Positions 6,274-15,479 of a stretch of 37,306 bases of DNA are shown here, piece after piece; position 1 is the first letter of the stretch; the number at the start of each line of letters is the position of its first letter. The notes under the pieces were generated by a model. The model saw only the letters and a program-made list of their open reading frames with translations, was not told where the DNA came from and did no database searches. A program made the position numbers and the translations under genes. This DNA is from Secundilactobacillus oryzae JCM 18671 (lineage in GTDB: Bacteria; Bacillota; Bacilli; Lactobacillales; Lactobacillaceae): positions 1 through 37,306 of the forward strand of contig NZ_BBJM01000022.1 of NCBI RefSeq assembly GCF_000740055.1, read 5' to 3'.

Positions 6274-6325
6274 CCGAGTGAAACGAGGTCAATGCGCACT
6301 TACACCCCACTAAATTATTATGGGG
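6274..6325. other. oriT: Probable origin of transfer (oriT), MobQ/IncQ-like
   Basis: The minus strand of 6293-6302 reads TAAGTGCGCA. The nick core of IncQ/R1162-type origins is TAAGTGCGCCCT, with nicking after TAAGTGCG. Next to it is an imperfect palindrome, ACCGAGT-GAA-ACGAGGT (two central G·A mismatches), ending at 6290, and on the other side ACCCC/GGGGT (6304-6325). It lies between divergent mobilization genes, 110 bases before a MobA/MobL relaxase gene. The core match is seen directly; nicking is inferred. Confidence 0.68.
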
Positions 6326-6332
6326 TAAATCG

Positions 6333-6368
6333 TGCTAAAATCCTGTATTAGAAGTCGCCGATGGCGAC
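6333..6368 (+). promoter_or_regulatory. Relaxase promoter with downstream palindrome
   Basis: An extended -10 box, TGCTAAAAT (6333-6341), is followed by a perfect hairpin, GTCGCC-GAT-GGCGAC (6354-6368), in the leader. The hairpin could be an operator or an RNA control element for the relaxase gene. There is no clear -35 box. Confidence 0.5.
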
Positions 6369-6412
6369 AACAAAGTCAAAACCCATAGAATCAAAGGAAG
6401 ATGGTGACTGAC

Positions 6413-8476
6413 ATGGCAATATTCCACATGAGTTTTAGTAATATTAGTGCTGGTAAAGGACGAAGTGCGATTGCCAGTGCCGCTTATCGAAGTGGTGAAA
6501 ATCTATTTGATGCTAAGGAAGGTCGCCACTATTTTTATGCCCGATCGATCATGCCAGAAAGCTTTATTTTGACGCCAAAAAATTCACCTGAATGGGCGAG
6601 TGATCGAGAGCAGTTGTGGAATGAAGTTGAAAAGAAAGATCGTAAATCAAACTCACGGTATGCAAAAGAGTTTAACGTGGCTTTACCGGTAGAATTAAGT
6701 GAATCCGAACAAAAAGAATTACTGACAAAATATGTGCAAGAAAATTTTGTTGATGAGGGCATGGTAGCCGACGTGGCAATTCATCGCGACCACCCAGATA
6801 ATCCGCACGCTCATGTGATGTTAACTAATCGGCCGTTTAATTCAGATGGAACATGGGGAATTAAGAGCAAAAAGCAATATATTTTAGATGATAATGGCAA
6901 CAAAACATATACCGGAACTAGCAAGTACCCTAAGAGTAGAAAGATACTGATGGTCGATTGGGATAAAAAAGAAAAAATAACTGAATGGCGGCACAATTGG
7001 GCGGCAAGTGTAAATCAAGCTTTAGAGCAAAAAAACATTCCTGATCGAATCAGTGAAAAATCATTTGTGGAACAGGGAATAGCTGACACACCAATGCAAC
7101 ACGAGGGAATCAATAGAAAACGGCATGAAAGAAAGGCATTTAATCAACAAGTTAAGAACTATCGTAAGTCCAAAGCTGGCTATAAAAATATGCAGGAAAA
7201 AGTAGTTAATAGAGGTCACTTAGATAGCCTAAGTAAACACTTCTCGTTTAACGAGAAAAAAATGGTCAAAGAGTTAAGCCACGAACTGAAAACTTATATC
7301 AGTTTGGAGAACTTAGATGATAAGCGGCGCATGCTATTTAATTGGAAAAACAGTACCTTAATTAAGCACGCTGTTGGTGAAGATGTCACTAAGAGATTAT
7401 TGACAATTAACCAACAAGAAAGTTCACTAAAAAAAGCAGATGAGCTCTTAAATAAAGTGGTTAATCGCACGACTAAAAAACTTTATCCAGAGCTTGATTT
7501 TGAACAGACCACGCAAGCTGAAAGACGAGAATTAATTAAGGAAACCGATAGCGAACAAACAGTTTTCAAGGGCAGTGAATTAAACGAACGTTTAGTGAAT
7601 ATTCGTGATGATTTATTGACCCGACAATTATTGACCTTTACCAAACGGCCATACGTTGGCTGGAAGTTATTAATGCAACAAGAAAAGGAAGTCAAAATCG
7701 AGCTTAAATATACGCTGATGATTCATGATGATAGCTTAGAAAGTCTAGAACACGTTGATCAAGGTCTACTAGAAAAGTATTCACCAACCGAGCAGCAAAA
7801 GATTGCTCGCGCAGTCAAAGACCTACGGGCAATCATGGCCGTTAAGCAAGTCATTAAAACGCAATACCATGAAGTATTGAAAAGGGCCTTTCCCAAAGGT
7901 GATTTAGATGGATTGCCATTGATTAAACAGGAACAAGCCTATACAGCCGTGATGTACTATGATCCTGTTTTAAAGCCATGTCAGGCCGAAACGATTGAAC
8001 AGTGGCAAACAAATCCACCACAGGTGTTCAGTCCCCAAGAACATCAACAAGGACTAGCTTATTTATCGGGACAGCTTAGCTTAGATCAGTTAGAAAATCA
8101 TCACTTACAACGGGTTTTAAAGCATGATGGCACTAAACAACTCTTTTTTGGCGAATGCAAAGCCGATCCGACGATTAAGAACAGTCAGATCGAGAAAATC
8201 CAAAAGCAGTTAAAAGGGCAACAAGCCAAGGACGACCAGTACAGAAAAGAAAATATCGGACATTATCAACCGCTAAATTACAAGCCAGTTAGTCCAGACT
8301 ATTACTTAAAGACGGCCTTTAGTGACGCGATCATGACTGTTCTATATGCTCGTGATGAAGATTACCAACGACAAAGACAGGCGCAAGGTTTAAAGGAGAC
8401 TGAGTGGGAAATGACGAAAAAGCAACGGCAACACCAAACTCGAAACCGGCATGAAGATGGGGGCATGCACTTGTAA
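6413..8476 (+). CDS. mobA: MobA/MobL-family (MobQ) conjugative relaxase
   Basis: This protein would nick oriT, stay bound to the 5' end and be piloted to the recipient. From the chosen ATG it has 687 residues. Motif I with the probable nucleophilic tyrosine is AAYRSG (Y25), and the metal-binding histidine motif [11 protein letters not shown] lies at about 124-134. After the relaxase domain (about 1-230) comes a long, charged, mostly helical C-terminal region with no helicase motifs visible. The ATG at 6413 is chosen over the one at 6401 because the latter abuts the AAGGAAG site, whereas GGTGA lies five bases before 6413. The oriT is just upstream. Confidence 0.9.
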   Translation: MAIFHMSFSNISAGKGRSAIASAAYRSGENLFDAKEGRHYFYARSIMPESFILTPKNSPEWASDREQLWNEVEKKDRKSNSRYAKEFNVALPVELSESEQKELLTKYVQENFVDEGMVADVAIHRDHPDNPHAHVMLTNRPFNSDGTWGIKSKKQYILDDNGNKTYTGTSKYPKSRKILMVDWDKKEKITEWRHNWAASVNQALEQKNIPDRISEKSFVEQGIADTPMQHEGINRKRHERKAFNQQVKNYRKSKAGYKNMQEKVVNRGHLDSLSKHFSFNEKKMVKELSHELKTYISLENLDDKRRMLFNWKNSTLIKHAVGEDVTKRLLTINQQESSLKKADELLNKVVNRTTKKLYPELDFEQTTQAERRELIKETDSEQTVFKGSELNERLVNIRDDLLTRQLLTFTKRPYVGWKLLMQQEKEVKIELKYTLMIHDDSLESLEHVDQGLLEKYSPTEQQKIARAVKDLRAIMAVKQVIKTQYHEVLKRAFPKGDLDGLPLIKQEQAYTAVMYYDPVLKPCQAETIEQWQTNPPQVFSPQEHQQGLAYLSGQLSLDQLENHHLQRVLKHDGTKQLFFGECKADPTIKNSQIEKIQKQLKGQQAKDDQYRKENIGHYQPLNYKPVSPDYYLKTAFSDAIMTVLYARDEDYQRQRQAQGLKETEWEMTKKQRQHQTRNRHEDGGMHL

Positions 8477-8520
8477 TCTAAATGTAAAATTAAAAGTGCA
8501 CCAACGTGCTCATTTAATGG

Positions 8521-8526
8521 TACAAT
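8521..8526 (+). promoter_or_regulatory. Likely -10 box of the transfer-operon promoter
   Basis: TACAAT lies 34 bases before the first tra-region start codon. There is no good -35 box. Instead GCAC-CAAC-GTGC (8498-8509) sits where one would be expected, which suggests a regulated promoter. This is a tentative reading. Confidence 0.4.
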
Positions 8527-8559
8527 GAACCCATAATATAGGGAAAGGAGTATTCACAT

Positions 8560-8871
8560 GTGACAAAGAAACAGGAATGGTTTAGCTTAGCTCAAGCTAG
8601 TCTCAAGCTTGAACGAGGTAGTACGTACGTGAGTGTTTGGTTAAGACGGCACCCTAACGAGTTGCCAAGTGAAATGCTCATGGAAACGGGCAAAGTTAAA
8701 TTAATATCTGAAGATGGCATTGAATGGATTAAAAACCACATAAAAAAAGAGGGCGTCCTCGTAAGCAGTGAAGTTGCTAACGGGGATCAGCACCTAGAAC
8801 CGCAACTTCTAGGTGTCACCCTCCTAACAATCCATTTTACCGGGCGGGTTAGGGGAAAGCTAGTTTTTTAG
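8560..8871 (+). CDS. Leader ORF of the transfer operon, possible DNA-binding protein
   Basis: A 103-aa ORF with a GTG start and AGGAG nine bases upstream. The N-terminal half (EWFSLAQASLKLERGSTYVSVWLRRHP) looks like a helix-turn-helix of the kind found in small phage or plasmid regulators, followed by ISEDGIEWIKNHIKKEG. The last 35 residues lie over the hairpins of the attenuator-like structure at 8770-8892, so ribosome movement through this ORF could decide which hairpin forms. The C-terminal sequence may therefore be constrained by RNA rather than by protein function. The family is not recognised. Confidence 0.6.
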   Translation: MTKKQEWFSLAQASLKLERGSTYVSVWLRRHPNELPSEMLMETGKVKLISEDGIEWIKNHIKKEGVLVSSEVANGDQHLEPQLLGVTLLTIHFTGRVRGKLVF

Positions 8872-8892
8872 CGTCCCTAACGCGCTTTTTTT
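8770..8892 (+). promoter_or_regulatory. Attenuator-like set of alternative hairpins ending in a terminator
   Basis: Several segments can pair in mutually exclusive ways. GAAGTTGC (8770-8777) pairs with GCAACTTC (8802-8809), and CACCTAGAA (8791-8799) pairs with TTCTAGGTG (8807-8815). CCTAAC (8823-8828) or CCCTAAC (8875-8881) can pair with GTTAGGG (8848-8854). The last pairing, plus inner GCTA/TAGC, makes a hairpin followed by seven T residues (8886-8892), an intrinsic terminator 14 bases before the next gene. The layout fits transcription attenuation of the downstream transfer genes. Confidence 0.62.
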
Positions 8893-8906
8893 GAGGAGGT
8901 GATCCA

Positions 8907-9521
8907 ATGAAAGTAGAAAGCTGGCAAGGCATTAATGGCAAGCTAGTTCATGATGATCAAAAGGCGATTGTGGTTGATGATGACCACGCATTAACTGATC
9001 CAAAACAGTTACAAGCGATATTAGATCAAGACGGTCAGCCAATCGATGAAGTTCGGCAAGCAATGATTAAGAAGACCGTTAAACGCCAGTTGAAGACTGA
9101 GCCGTTAAAGCTTAGTGGTTGGTTTAATCGCCACCAAGACAGTCAAAATGCTAAAAAGGCCGAAAAATTGGTAAGTGATAAACCGACTCATCAATATAAG
9201 CAGATCAAAAATGAAATGACCTTTTTTGGTGAGAGTTTTCTGGAGGGCTTCTTAGGCTTCTACGGTTTAGAAGTTGATAATGCCTTAGGTCGTTACGAAC
9301 ATAATTTACATGTCTTAGAGACTCAGGAACTTGGTCAGTCAGAAAAAGAGTATTACTTAGCCACGAGCCAAAGTGGCCGAGTTAAATTAGCCACCGATCC
9401 ATTACCAAGCCAGCAAATTGCCGAGGAACAATTGAACAAGTTCTATCAGCGTGAGCCAGAAGAAACGCAGGCAGAACAAATTCAATTACGAACATCAGAA
9501 GACGATGGGAAGGAGGAATAA
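8907..9521 (+). CDS. Conserved-position transfer operon protein, unknown function
   Basis: A 204-aa acidic soluble protein with no signal peptide or membrane helix, preceded by an excellent GAGGAGGTGAT site. It begins MKVESWQGINGKLVHDDQK and has a central segment, MTFFGESFLEGFLGFYGLEVDNALGRYEHNLH. It lies right after the attenuator and one base before the pilin-like gene, so it is the first gene of the transfer operon proper. Lactobacillus and Lactococcus tra clusters often have an uncharacterised gene here (TraB/TrsA position). No motif lets me say more. Confidence 0.72.
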   Translation: MKVESWQGINGKLVHDDQKAIVVDDDHALTDPKQLQAILDQDGQPIDEVRQAMIKKTVKRQLKTEPLKLSGWFNRHQDSQNAKKAEKLVSDKPTHQYKQIKNEMTFFGESFLEGFLGFYGLEVDNALGRYEHNLHVLETQELGQSEKEYYLATSQSGRVKLATDPLPSQQIAEEQLNKFYQREPEETQAEQIQLRTSEDDGKEE

Positions 9522-9522
9522 C

Positions 9523-9858
9523 ATGAAGTTCAGCAAAGTAAAAGCGTTAGCAACTACTGGAGCTACTGCAATCTATTTGGGCTTGATGAACGCCCAGGTT
9601 GTTTTGGCGGCGGACGGTGGCGAAGTTAAAAGCAAGCTAACCAGCGCTGGTAAGACGATTCAAGGTATTTTAACTGGGTTGGTCGTTTTAGTCGGGATTT
9701 GTGTCGCGCTATTTATTATTATCAAAAGAATGCCTGACGCAGACGATCCGCGAGAGAAATCAGAGGTTTATCACGCGGTTGGTCGGGTGGCTGGTTTAGT
9801 GGCCTTAGCGGCAGCCATTATCTGGCTATTACCTTGGGTTTACAGCCTATTCACTTAA
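9523..9858 (+). CDS. VirB2/CagC-like type IV secretion pilin-like protein
   Basis: This 111-aa protein has a signal-peptide-like N-terminus (MKFSKVKALATTGATAIYLG, with a possible cleavage after VVLAA at about residues 26-30). Two hydrophobic helices follow (about 46-67 and 85-108) with a charged hairpin, KRMPDADDPREKSE, between them. Two membrane helices after a signal is the VirB2/TrbC/CagC layout. The ATG at 9523 is chosen because AGGAGG lies 8 bases upstream. Position before VirB3- and VirB4-like genes supports the call. Confidence 0.8.
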   Translation: MKFSKVKALATTGATAIYLGLMNAQVVLAADGGEVKSKLTSAGKTIQGILTGLVVLVGICVALFIIIKRMPDADDPREKSEVYHAVGRVAGLVALAAAIIWLLPWVYSLFT

Positions 9859-9879
9859 TTTAAAAAGGAGCCCGCCAAA

Positions 9880-10242
9880 ATGAAGAAAGGAAAAGAATTT
9901 ATCTTTCCAGAGAACGTAGATAAAGATTATGGGATCTGGAAAGACTACACCTTGAAGGATTTTGGCTATGCGGCGCTGGCAGGACTAGTGGGCTTAATTT
10001 TTATTGCGATCCCACCCTATAGTCTGATCTTAGTCCTGATAAAAATAGTGATTGTTGTCTTAGCCATGACGATTGTCATGGCTATTTTAACAATTCGGCC
10101 AGTTTCGGCGCGGAAGAATATTAAAGTACGGGATAACTTTAAGTTGAAACGCCGATATGCCAATGGTCAGAAACTGTTTTATTTAAAACCGAAGAAGCGA
10201 GGTGAACTAAATGCGTTTGAAAAAGAGCAAAACCGCCAATAA
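9880..10242 (+). CDS. VirB3/TrsC-like membrane protein of the transfer channel
   Basis: A 120-aa protein with two adjacent hydrophobic segments (GYAALAGLVGLIFIAIPPYS and ILVLIKIVIVVLAMTIVMAI, about residues 30-75) and a basic cytoplasmic tail. Size, topology and place between the pilin-like and VirB4-like genes match the VirB3/PrgI-type component of Gram-positive conjugation systems. An AAAGGAG site precedes it. Its 3' end overlaps the next gene by 32 bases, so the two are probably translationally coupled. Confidence 0.72.
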   Translation: MKKGKEFIFPENVDKDYGIWKDYTLKDFGYAALAGLVGLIFIAIPPYSLILVLIKIVIVVLAMTIVMAILTIRPVSARKNIKVRDNFKLKRRYANGQKLFYLKPKKRGELNAFEKEQNRQ

Positions 10243-10870
10243 AACAGCCAAGCTCGATTGGGATTACCAACCGCCTAAAATCAATGGTGGCAAAGAGACC
10301 ATTGATGACATGAGCTTGGTGGTGGGTATGTATGGTAACTACGAAGTTACCAAAGCCGGTAATCTTGTTGGCATTTTGGAAGTTAGTGGGATCAACCTTG
10401 ATCTACTTAATGAAACCGAACAACAGGACGTCTTTGAGGACTATGGCGCTTTTCTCATGAGTACCTTAGGTGAAGGTGTTGATGACACATTACAGTTCTT
10501 AGAACCGACCATTCCCGTCAATATGACGGCTTATCTCAATGGTCTCAAACGGCGGTATCTCGCCTTACAAAAAGACCACCCGGAGCAACAGTTCAAAATC
10601 CAGCTCATAGCCAGTTACTTGGATCACTTTACTAAAGTCCAGGAATCCAAAAACATGACAACTAAGCAACATCTGCTAATCGTTAAGGTACCGATTAAAG
10701 ACAAGAGCGTTAAAAGCTTAAACTTAGCTGTCACTCATTTAGACGAAAAGATCGAACAGGTTAAACGAGACATTGAAAATGCGTTAACGGATTTTGATGT
10801 GACGGCCAAAGTTTTGACCAGTCAAGAAGTCCAAGAGATTTTAAAGAACTTGATCAATTTTAATGGATAG
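10211..10870 (+). CDS. TrsD-like transfer protein
   Basis: A 219-aa soluble protein (DYQPPKINGGKETIDDMSLVVGMYGNYEVTKAGNLVGILEVSGINLDL...) located just before the VirB4-like ATPase, as TrsD is in pSK41/pMRC01-type clusters. It has no membrane segment and no nucleotide-binding motif. Its overall shape resembles the N-terminal domain of VirB4 proteins, so it may act as a detached partner of the ATPase. It overlaps the preceding gene and is followed 11 bases later by the ATPase gene. Confidence 0.7.
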   Translation: MRLKKSKTANKTAKLDWDYQPPKINGGKETIDDMSLVVGMYGNYEVTKAGNLVGILEVSGINLDLLNETEQQDVFEDYGAFLMSTLGEGVDDTLQFLEPTIPVNMTAYLNGLKRRYLALQKDHPEQQFKIQLIASYLDHFTKVQESKNMTTKQHLLIVKVPIKDKSVKSLNLAVTHLDEKIEQVKRDIENALTDFDVTAKVLTSQEVQEILKNLINFNG

Positions 10871-10881
10871 GGGGTAACAGT

Positions 10882-12900
10882 ATGAGTTTTGGTGATAAGG
10901 TCATTGATTTGTTCATGCCAACTAAAAAAGAAAGTAATCAAGGCGACAGCGGCCAAACGGGTAGTAAGCCTAAACCGGAGGTTGAGGATTTTACCAAGCT
11001 GATTGATCGCGATAGCTTGCATTCACTATTCCCGTTTAGCTGGGAACAGTACCCCACCTACGTCCAGTCGGGTGAGAATTTTATTCGGGTGTTAGCGATT
11101 GCTGACTACCCCAAGCGGGTGTATGGCAACTGGTTATCAGAATTGAAGCGTAAAAAAGGCGTTATCGATATTGTGCAATATATCGACAGCGCCAGTAACA
11201 ATTCAATGATTACCTATTACAAGAAGACGATTCAAAATAAGGAAGCACAGAAGCTCAATACGTTCGACCCGTATAAAAAGAAGATTCTGCAAAATTATAT
11301 TGATTCAGCCAACATGCAACTAGATAAATACCTCGACAATTCTACCACATTTGTGTACCAACATATGCTCATTTATCTGCGGGCCAACAGTTTAGCAGAA
11401 TTAGATGACTTAACCGAAAACGTTAAGAATACATTGATTAAGCTACAAATGAAGCCCCTTGTGCCCGTTAAAGCAACCTTCCAGGCTTTTTGGTCAACCA
11501 TGCCAATTAACGAGAACCTTATGGGGGATTACACCTATAAAGAGAGTAATACCGAAGTGGCCAGCAGTATGTTTCCCTTTGATGACGCCGAAATTCTGGA
11601 CTTAAAGCCGAGAAGTGATATTGAAGGAGTTAATAAAGACACCAACAGCTTAATTGCCGTAGATATGTTGGATCGCAACAAGACCCTAAATCAAAATCAA
11701 GTGATTATCGGGACCTCGGGGGTCGGCAAGACCACCTATATGATTCAGAAAATCCTACGCTACGCCATTCAAGACTATCAACTCTACATTATTGATCCAG
11801 AAAATGAATATACCAAGATTGTTGAAGCCCTGGGTGGCGCAGTCTTGCACCTAACCTCGAATGCTAAGTACAAAATTAACCCGCTCCAAATTTTCTCCGA
11901 AGAAATCCTAAGCGCCGATGAGGCGGTCACGAACCTTGATTTACTAGTTAAAGATAAAATCCAGCGATTAAAGGGATTCTTTGAAGTCCTTAAAACCGGG
12001 ATTACCCAAGTTGAGCTGGCAATTCTTGATGATGTCGTTAAACAGGCCTACGTCAACAGTGGTGTTTTGAAATACAGCCGCTTAAAAGAGATTAAAGACG
12101 ATCAGTGGCCGACCTTATCCAATGTTTATGACGAGTTGGAAAAACTGGCAGATAAAGACGCCGACAAATTCAGTCGGGTTAAAGACTTTTACTACATCTT
12201 AGGCAGCTATACTCATGGTTCTAACAGCCTATTTGACGGTCACACCAACGTCAACCTAAAGGGGAAGGTCATTTCTTTTGATCTAAAACCACTACAAAGT
12301 GAACAGGAAGTCCAATCAGCGGCTTATCTGAATACCTTCCAGTATTTGTGGGACGAAATCACCAAAGATCGGCATAGCCGCAAGAAATTGTTTGTTGATG
12401 AATTTCACTTTTTAACCTTACACAAAGCGGCTGCCACCTTTTTCCACCAAGCCTACAAACGGTTTAGAAAATATAATGCTGGGGCGATTGCCGGAACGCA
12501 GCAAATTCAAGATGTGATCGAAGGAACAACTGATACCGGTCAAAATATAGGTGAAGCCATTATTGGTAACTCCTATACGAAAGTCTTTTTCGGTTTAGAC
12601 GGTAAAGGCGTTGATGATGTGATTACTAAGTTGAGAATGACGTTCTCGGATAAAGAAAAGAAATTATTGGAGCGCCGCCGGCAAGGTGAAGCCCTGATGA
12701 TCTATGGTAGCCAACGCGCCTTTATGTGTGTCGAGTTGACCGAAGAAGAATTGCGGTTAATTGATCCCGAAGCTTACCAAGAAAAATACAACCGTGAGAC
12801 AGCCATTCAACCGGATTATCAAAAGCGCGTAATCCTGACGCCAAGTGAAATTGACGCCTTGACCACTACCGAAGAGGAAGGAGGGACTTTAAATGAGTAA
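10882..12900 (+). CDS. trsE: VirB4/TrsE-family conjugation ATPase
   Basis: This 672-aa ATPase would energise assembly and transport of the transfer channel at the inner face of the membrane. Walker A is GTSGVGKT (277-284). Walker B is KLFVDEFHF (about 502-510). Further conserved parts are YIIDPENEY (about 302-310) and the late GEALMIYGSQRAFMCVEL segment. Length matches VirB4 proteins. The gene is intact, has a GGGGGTAAC-type site upstream, and overlaps the next gene by 8 bases. Confidence 0.93.
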   Translation: MSFGDKVIDLFMPTKKESNQGDSGQTGSKPKPEVEDFTKLIDRDSLHSLFPFSWEQYPTYVQSGENFIRVLAIADYPKRVYGNWLSELKRKKGVIDIVQYIDSASNNSMITYYKKTIQNKEAQKLNTFDPYKKKILQNYIDSANMQLDKYLDNSTTFVYQHMLIYLRANSLAELDDLTENVKNTLIKLQMKPLVPVKATFQAFWSTMPINENLMGDYTYKESNTEVASSMFPFDDAEILDLKPRSDIEGVNKDTNSLIAVDMLDRNKTLNQNQVIIGTSGVGKTTYMIQKILRYAIQDYQLYIIDPENEYTKIVEALGGAVLHLTSNAKYKINPLQIFSEEILSADEAVTNLDLLVKDKIQRLKGFFEVLKTGITQVELAILDDVVKQAYVNSGVLKYSRLKEIKDDQWPTLSNVYDELEKLADKDADKFSRVKDFYYILGSYTHGSNSLFDGHTNVNLKGKVISFDLKPLQSEQEVQSAAYLNTFQYLWDEITKDRHSRKKLFVDEFHFLTLHKAAATFFHQAYKRFRKYNAGAIAGTQQIQDVIEGTTDTGQNIGEAIIGNSYTKVFFGLDGKGVDDVITKLRMTFSDKEKKLLERRRQGEALMIYGSQRAFMCVELTEEELRLIDPEAYQEKYNRETAIQPDYQKRVILTPSEIDALTTTEEEGGTLNE

Positions 12901-14311
12901 ATCAAATCAGCTATTAAATATCGAGGTCGGCACGTTCAAGCGACAAGGGAACAAGTTAATTCTCGAACTCAATCACAATCAGTTTCGATATGACCAGTTG
13001 AGTGAGCTAAACGAATTAAAGCAAGCTGATGCCAATTTTTTGCAGTTGGTTAACGTGGTTGAGCAAGACCAAAAGGTCGTTTTAACTTATACCTTGCCAG
13101 ATAAGGTCAGATCATTAAAGGAATTACCACATGAGAATAAGGCAATCCGGGCGGCCATTGCGAAAGAAATCATGGCGCAAAAGGTGGTTGCTGATAGCCA
13201 GTATCACGTTGCATTGAACCCAGCTAATCTGTGGTATTACCCCATGCAACATGTTTGGTACGCCTATCGCGCCAATGAACTCATGCCTTATGATGACAAA
13301 CATAGCAATTTAGCCAAATACAAAGCGCTGATTCTATTTTGCTTGACGGGGACGCCCTATGAACGGCTACTAAGCAATCCGAAAGAAGCCCTAGCTAAAC
13401 ACCCTGATGACTATTTACAACAAGTAGCTAAAGCTACGTCGTTAAATGAGTTAACGGAAGTGGTTAACAGCATTGAGGACTTTGTAAGTTATCACGAATG
13501 GCAGGAAGTTGAAACGGCCCAACAGAAAACCAAACAACGTTTATGGTTGAGCGTGGCCGGAGTGGCGATTGTGGCCGTTTTGGCTGTCGGTTTAGTCCAT
13601 AAAAGTGACGAACGAAAGTATCAAAGCTTAGCTAACCAGAACCAAGCCCAGGTCACACGATTAAAATATAGCGGCCAAATTCAAACTGCTTTAAATGATC
13701 ATAAGTGGTCAGAAGCGCAAAAAGATATGCAACGGGCCGGCTACCCTGCAACTAAGCAAGTCAATGTCTTTTTAAAGCATGGTCAGTACCAGCAAGCTTT
13801 AAAGGTTGATCCAAGCCAGTTGAATAAGGTTGTCAACATGGCTTATGCCAACAAGGATAGTGGGCAGGTTGCCAAGTGGGAATTGCCAACTAAGGCGACA
13901 AGCAAGCAAAAAGACCAGTTGAAACTCGAAAAAGCGATTGTTAATTATGATACCAATACGCTTAATAACCAATTATCCTTTACGACGAACGCTGATGTTT
14001 TATTGAGAATGGGACAAGCCTTCCTCGCCCATAACGATACGCAAGACGCCCAGACTGTCCAAACCAAATTAGCCGGCGTGAACAGCCCTAAAGCCAAGTA
14101 TCTCAAAGCGCTATTAAGTCTCAATTCCGCTAAGAACGAAGTTAGCGACGCGCAAAAGAAGTTAGATGACGCCAACAAGATTGATGGCAGTAAAGATAAG
14201 GATAAAGACAAGAAGGTGGATTCAGCCAAGTCGGACTTAAAGAATGCGCAGAGTGACCAATCAGCAGCGCAAAAACAAGTTGATCAGGCCAAGCGCAAAG
14301 TGGGTGATTAA
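12893..14311 (+). CDS. TrsF-like protein with EssB/YukC-type architecture
   Basis: A 472-aa protein with a cytoplasmic N-terminal domain (about 1-210), one transmembrane helix (about 217-235, LWLSVAGVAIVAVLAVGLV) and a large helical extracellular part with a lysine- and aspartate-rich coiled-coil end. This pseudokinase-like domain, single helix and outer domain plan is that of the type VII secretion protein EssB/YukC, and segments such as NLWYYPMQHVWYAYRANELMP fit it. It lies between the VirB4 and cell-wall hydrolase genes, the TrsF place. A scaffold or bridge across the membrane is likely. The EssB link is from recalled family resemblance. Confidence 0.68.
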   Translation: MSKSNQLLNIEVGTFKRQGNKLILELNHNQFRYDQLSELNELKQADANFLQLVNVVEQDQKVVLTYTLPDKVRSLKELPHENKAIRAAIAKEIMAQKVVADSQYHVALNPANLWYYPMQHVWYAYRANELMPYDDKHSNLAKYKALILFCLTGTPYERLLSNPKEALAKHPDDYLQQVAKATSLNELTEVVNSIEDFVSYHEWQEVETAQQKTKQRLWLSVAGVAIVAVLAVGLVHKSDERKYQSLANQNQAQVTRLKYSGQIQTALNDHKWSEAQKDMQRAGYPATKQVNVFLKHGQYQQALKVDPSQLNKVVNMAYANKDSGQVAKWELPTKATSKQKDQLKLEKAIVNYDTNTLNNQLSFTTNADVLLRMGQAFLAHNDTQDAQTVQTKLAGVNSPKAKYLKALLSLNSAKNEVSDAQKKLDDANKIDGSKDKDKDKKVDSAKSDLKNAQSDQSAAQKQVDQAKRKVGD

Positions 14312-15466
14312 ATGCAGATATTGTCGCTTGAATATAAGAAAAAGAAGTGGAAGTTGATTGCTTATATTGTGGGCGGTGCCATTCTGCTAATCGTCTTGCT
14401 GATTGCCGCGATTACTGGTCAGCTACAAGAAAACAGTTGTGATAACTCAACCACCACAGAGACGCAATTGGATAGTAAGAGCATGACAGAAAATGCCAAA
14501 AATATCTATGCGCACTGGAAACAGAAGTATGGCGCCACCCCGCAAGCGGCCGCCGGTATCTTGGGGGTCTTACAACTGGAAAGTCGCCTTGATCCCAATT
14601 CGGTTAATTCAAGTTCCGGTGCCACGGGCTTAGCCCAGTGGTTAGGCGGTCGAAAGGATAAGCTGGAAGACTTAGCCCACAAGGAAAACAAACCAGCGAC
14701 TAATCTCGGCGTGCAGTTGGACTATCTCGATCAAGAATTGAACAGTAGTTACTATGCGTCAAACAAGCAGATTTTTAAGTATACGGACGTGCATAAAGCG
14801 ACCAAATCTTGGTTAATGGATTACGAGGGTATGAGTAAGAACCCGGAACAATGGTATTTAAGCCAAAGATACGGGTATGCCGATCATTGGTATTCCGTGT
14901 TGGGTGCAAGTGATCCCGTGGCCGGTAATACGTTAGATAATGCAAGTTCAGGCGATCTGACCGAACTAGGTTGTGATAGTGACCCGAGCTATTCCGGCGG
15001 TAGTATCGTCAAAAATGCGGAAAGTATGAAAGGTGACTTCTACTATGTGCAAACCCACCCCAGCCCCGATTTAGGTAGCGATTTAAAGAACCCTAACAAA
15101 ACCGGTGGGACGGATTGTTCGGGCTTTGTCTGGTTAGCGCTTAATAAAGCTGGTTACAAGGTACCGGCCAACATGGGCTGGTTTACCGGTACAATGGCAA
15201 GTGACGCCAAAGGCAGTCATCAATATCTGAAACAGATCAGTGAAAATGACGCCAAAGCCGGCGATATTGTGATTGTTAATCAAGGTGCCGGGGCCGGGAA
15301 CAATGGGCACACCGCAATCTTGTTAGACAAGTGGCAAGGGAAAGCCACCAAAATCATTGAGCAAGGTGGTGTCGGCGACAAGGTTAACGAAAGCACATTT
15401 GGCACCGCGTTTTATAGCTTATTGAACGGTAGCGATGTGACGTTAGCCCGGCCAATCAAGAAGTAA
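14312..15466 (+). CDS. trsG: Membrane-anchored two-domain peptidoglycan hydrolase (TraG/TrsG-like)
   Basis: This 384-aa enzyme opens the cell wall for the conjugation channel. Order: cytoplasmic basic start, transmembrane helix (about 15-36), lysozyme-like domain (about 55-200; AAGILGVLQLESRLDP with E90, GLAQW), linker, then an NlpC/P60-type endopeptidase domain with nucleophile C269 (TDCSGFVW) and H333 (NGHTAILL). Domain pairs of this kind are standard in Gram-positive type IV systems (VirB1-like). The gene starts directly at the end of the previous one and is intact. Confidence 0.9.
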   Translation: MQILSLEYKKKKWKLIAYIVGGAILLIVLLIAAITGQLQENSCDNSTTTETQLDSKSMTENAKNIYAHWKQKYGATPQAAAGILGVLQLESRLDPNSVNSSSGATGLAQWLGGRKDKLEDLAHKENKPATNLGVQLDYLDQELNSSYYASNKQIFKYTDVHKATKSWLMDYEGMSKNPEQWYLSQRYGYADHWYSVLGASDPVAGNTLDNASSGDLTELGCDSDPSYSGGSIVKNAESMKGDFYYVQTHPSPDLGSDLKNPNKTGGTDCSGFVWLALNKAGYKVPANMGWFTGTMASDAKGSHQYLKQISENDAKAGDIVIVNQGAGAGNNGHTAILLDKWQGKATKIIEQGGVGDKVNESTFGTAFYSLLNGSDVTLARPIKK

Positions 15467-15479
15467 GGAGGACGAGCAA

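Noticed and set aside
9451-9522. Earlier start for the pilin-like gene
   Set aside because: The added residues are basic and overlap the previous gene. The ATG at 9523 has AGGAGG and gives a proper signal peptide.
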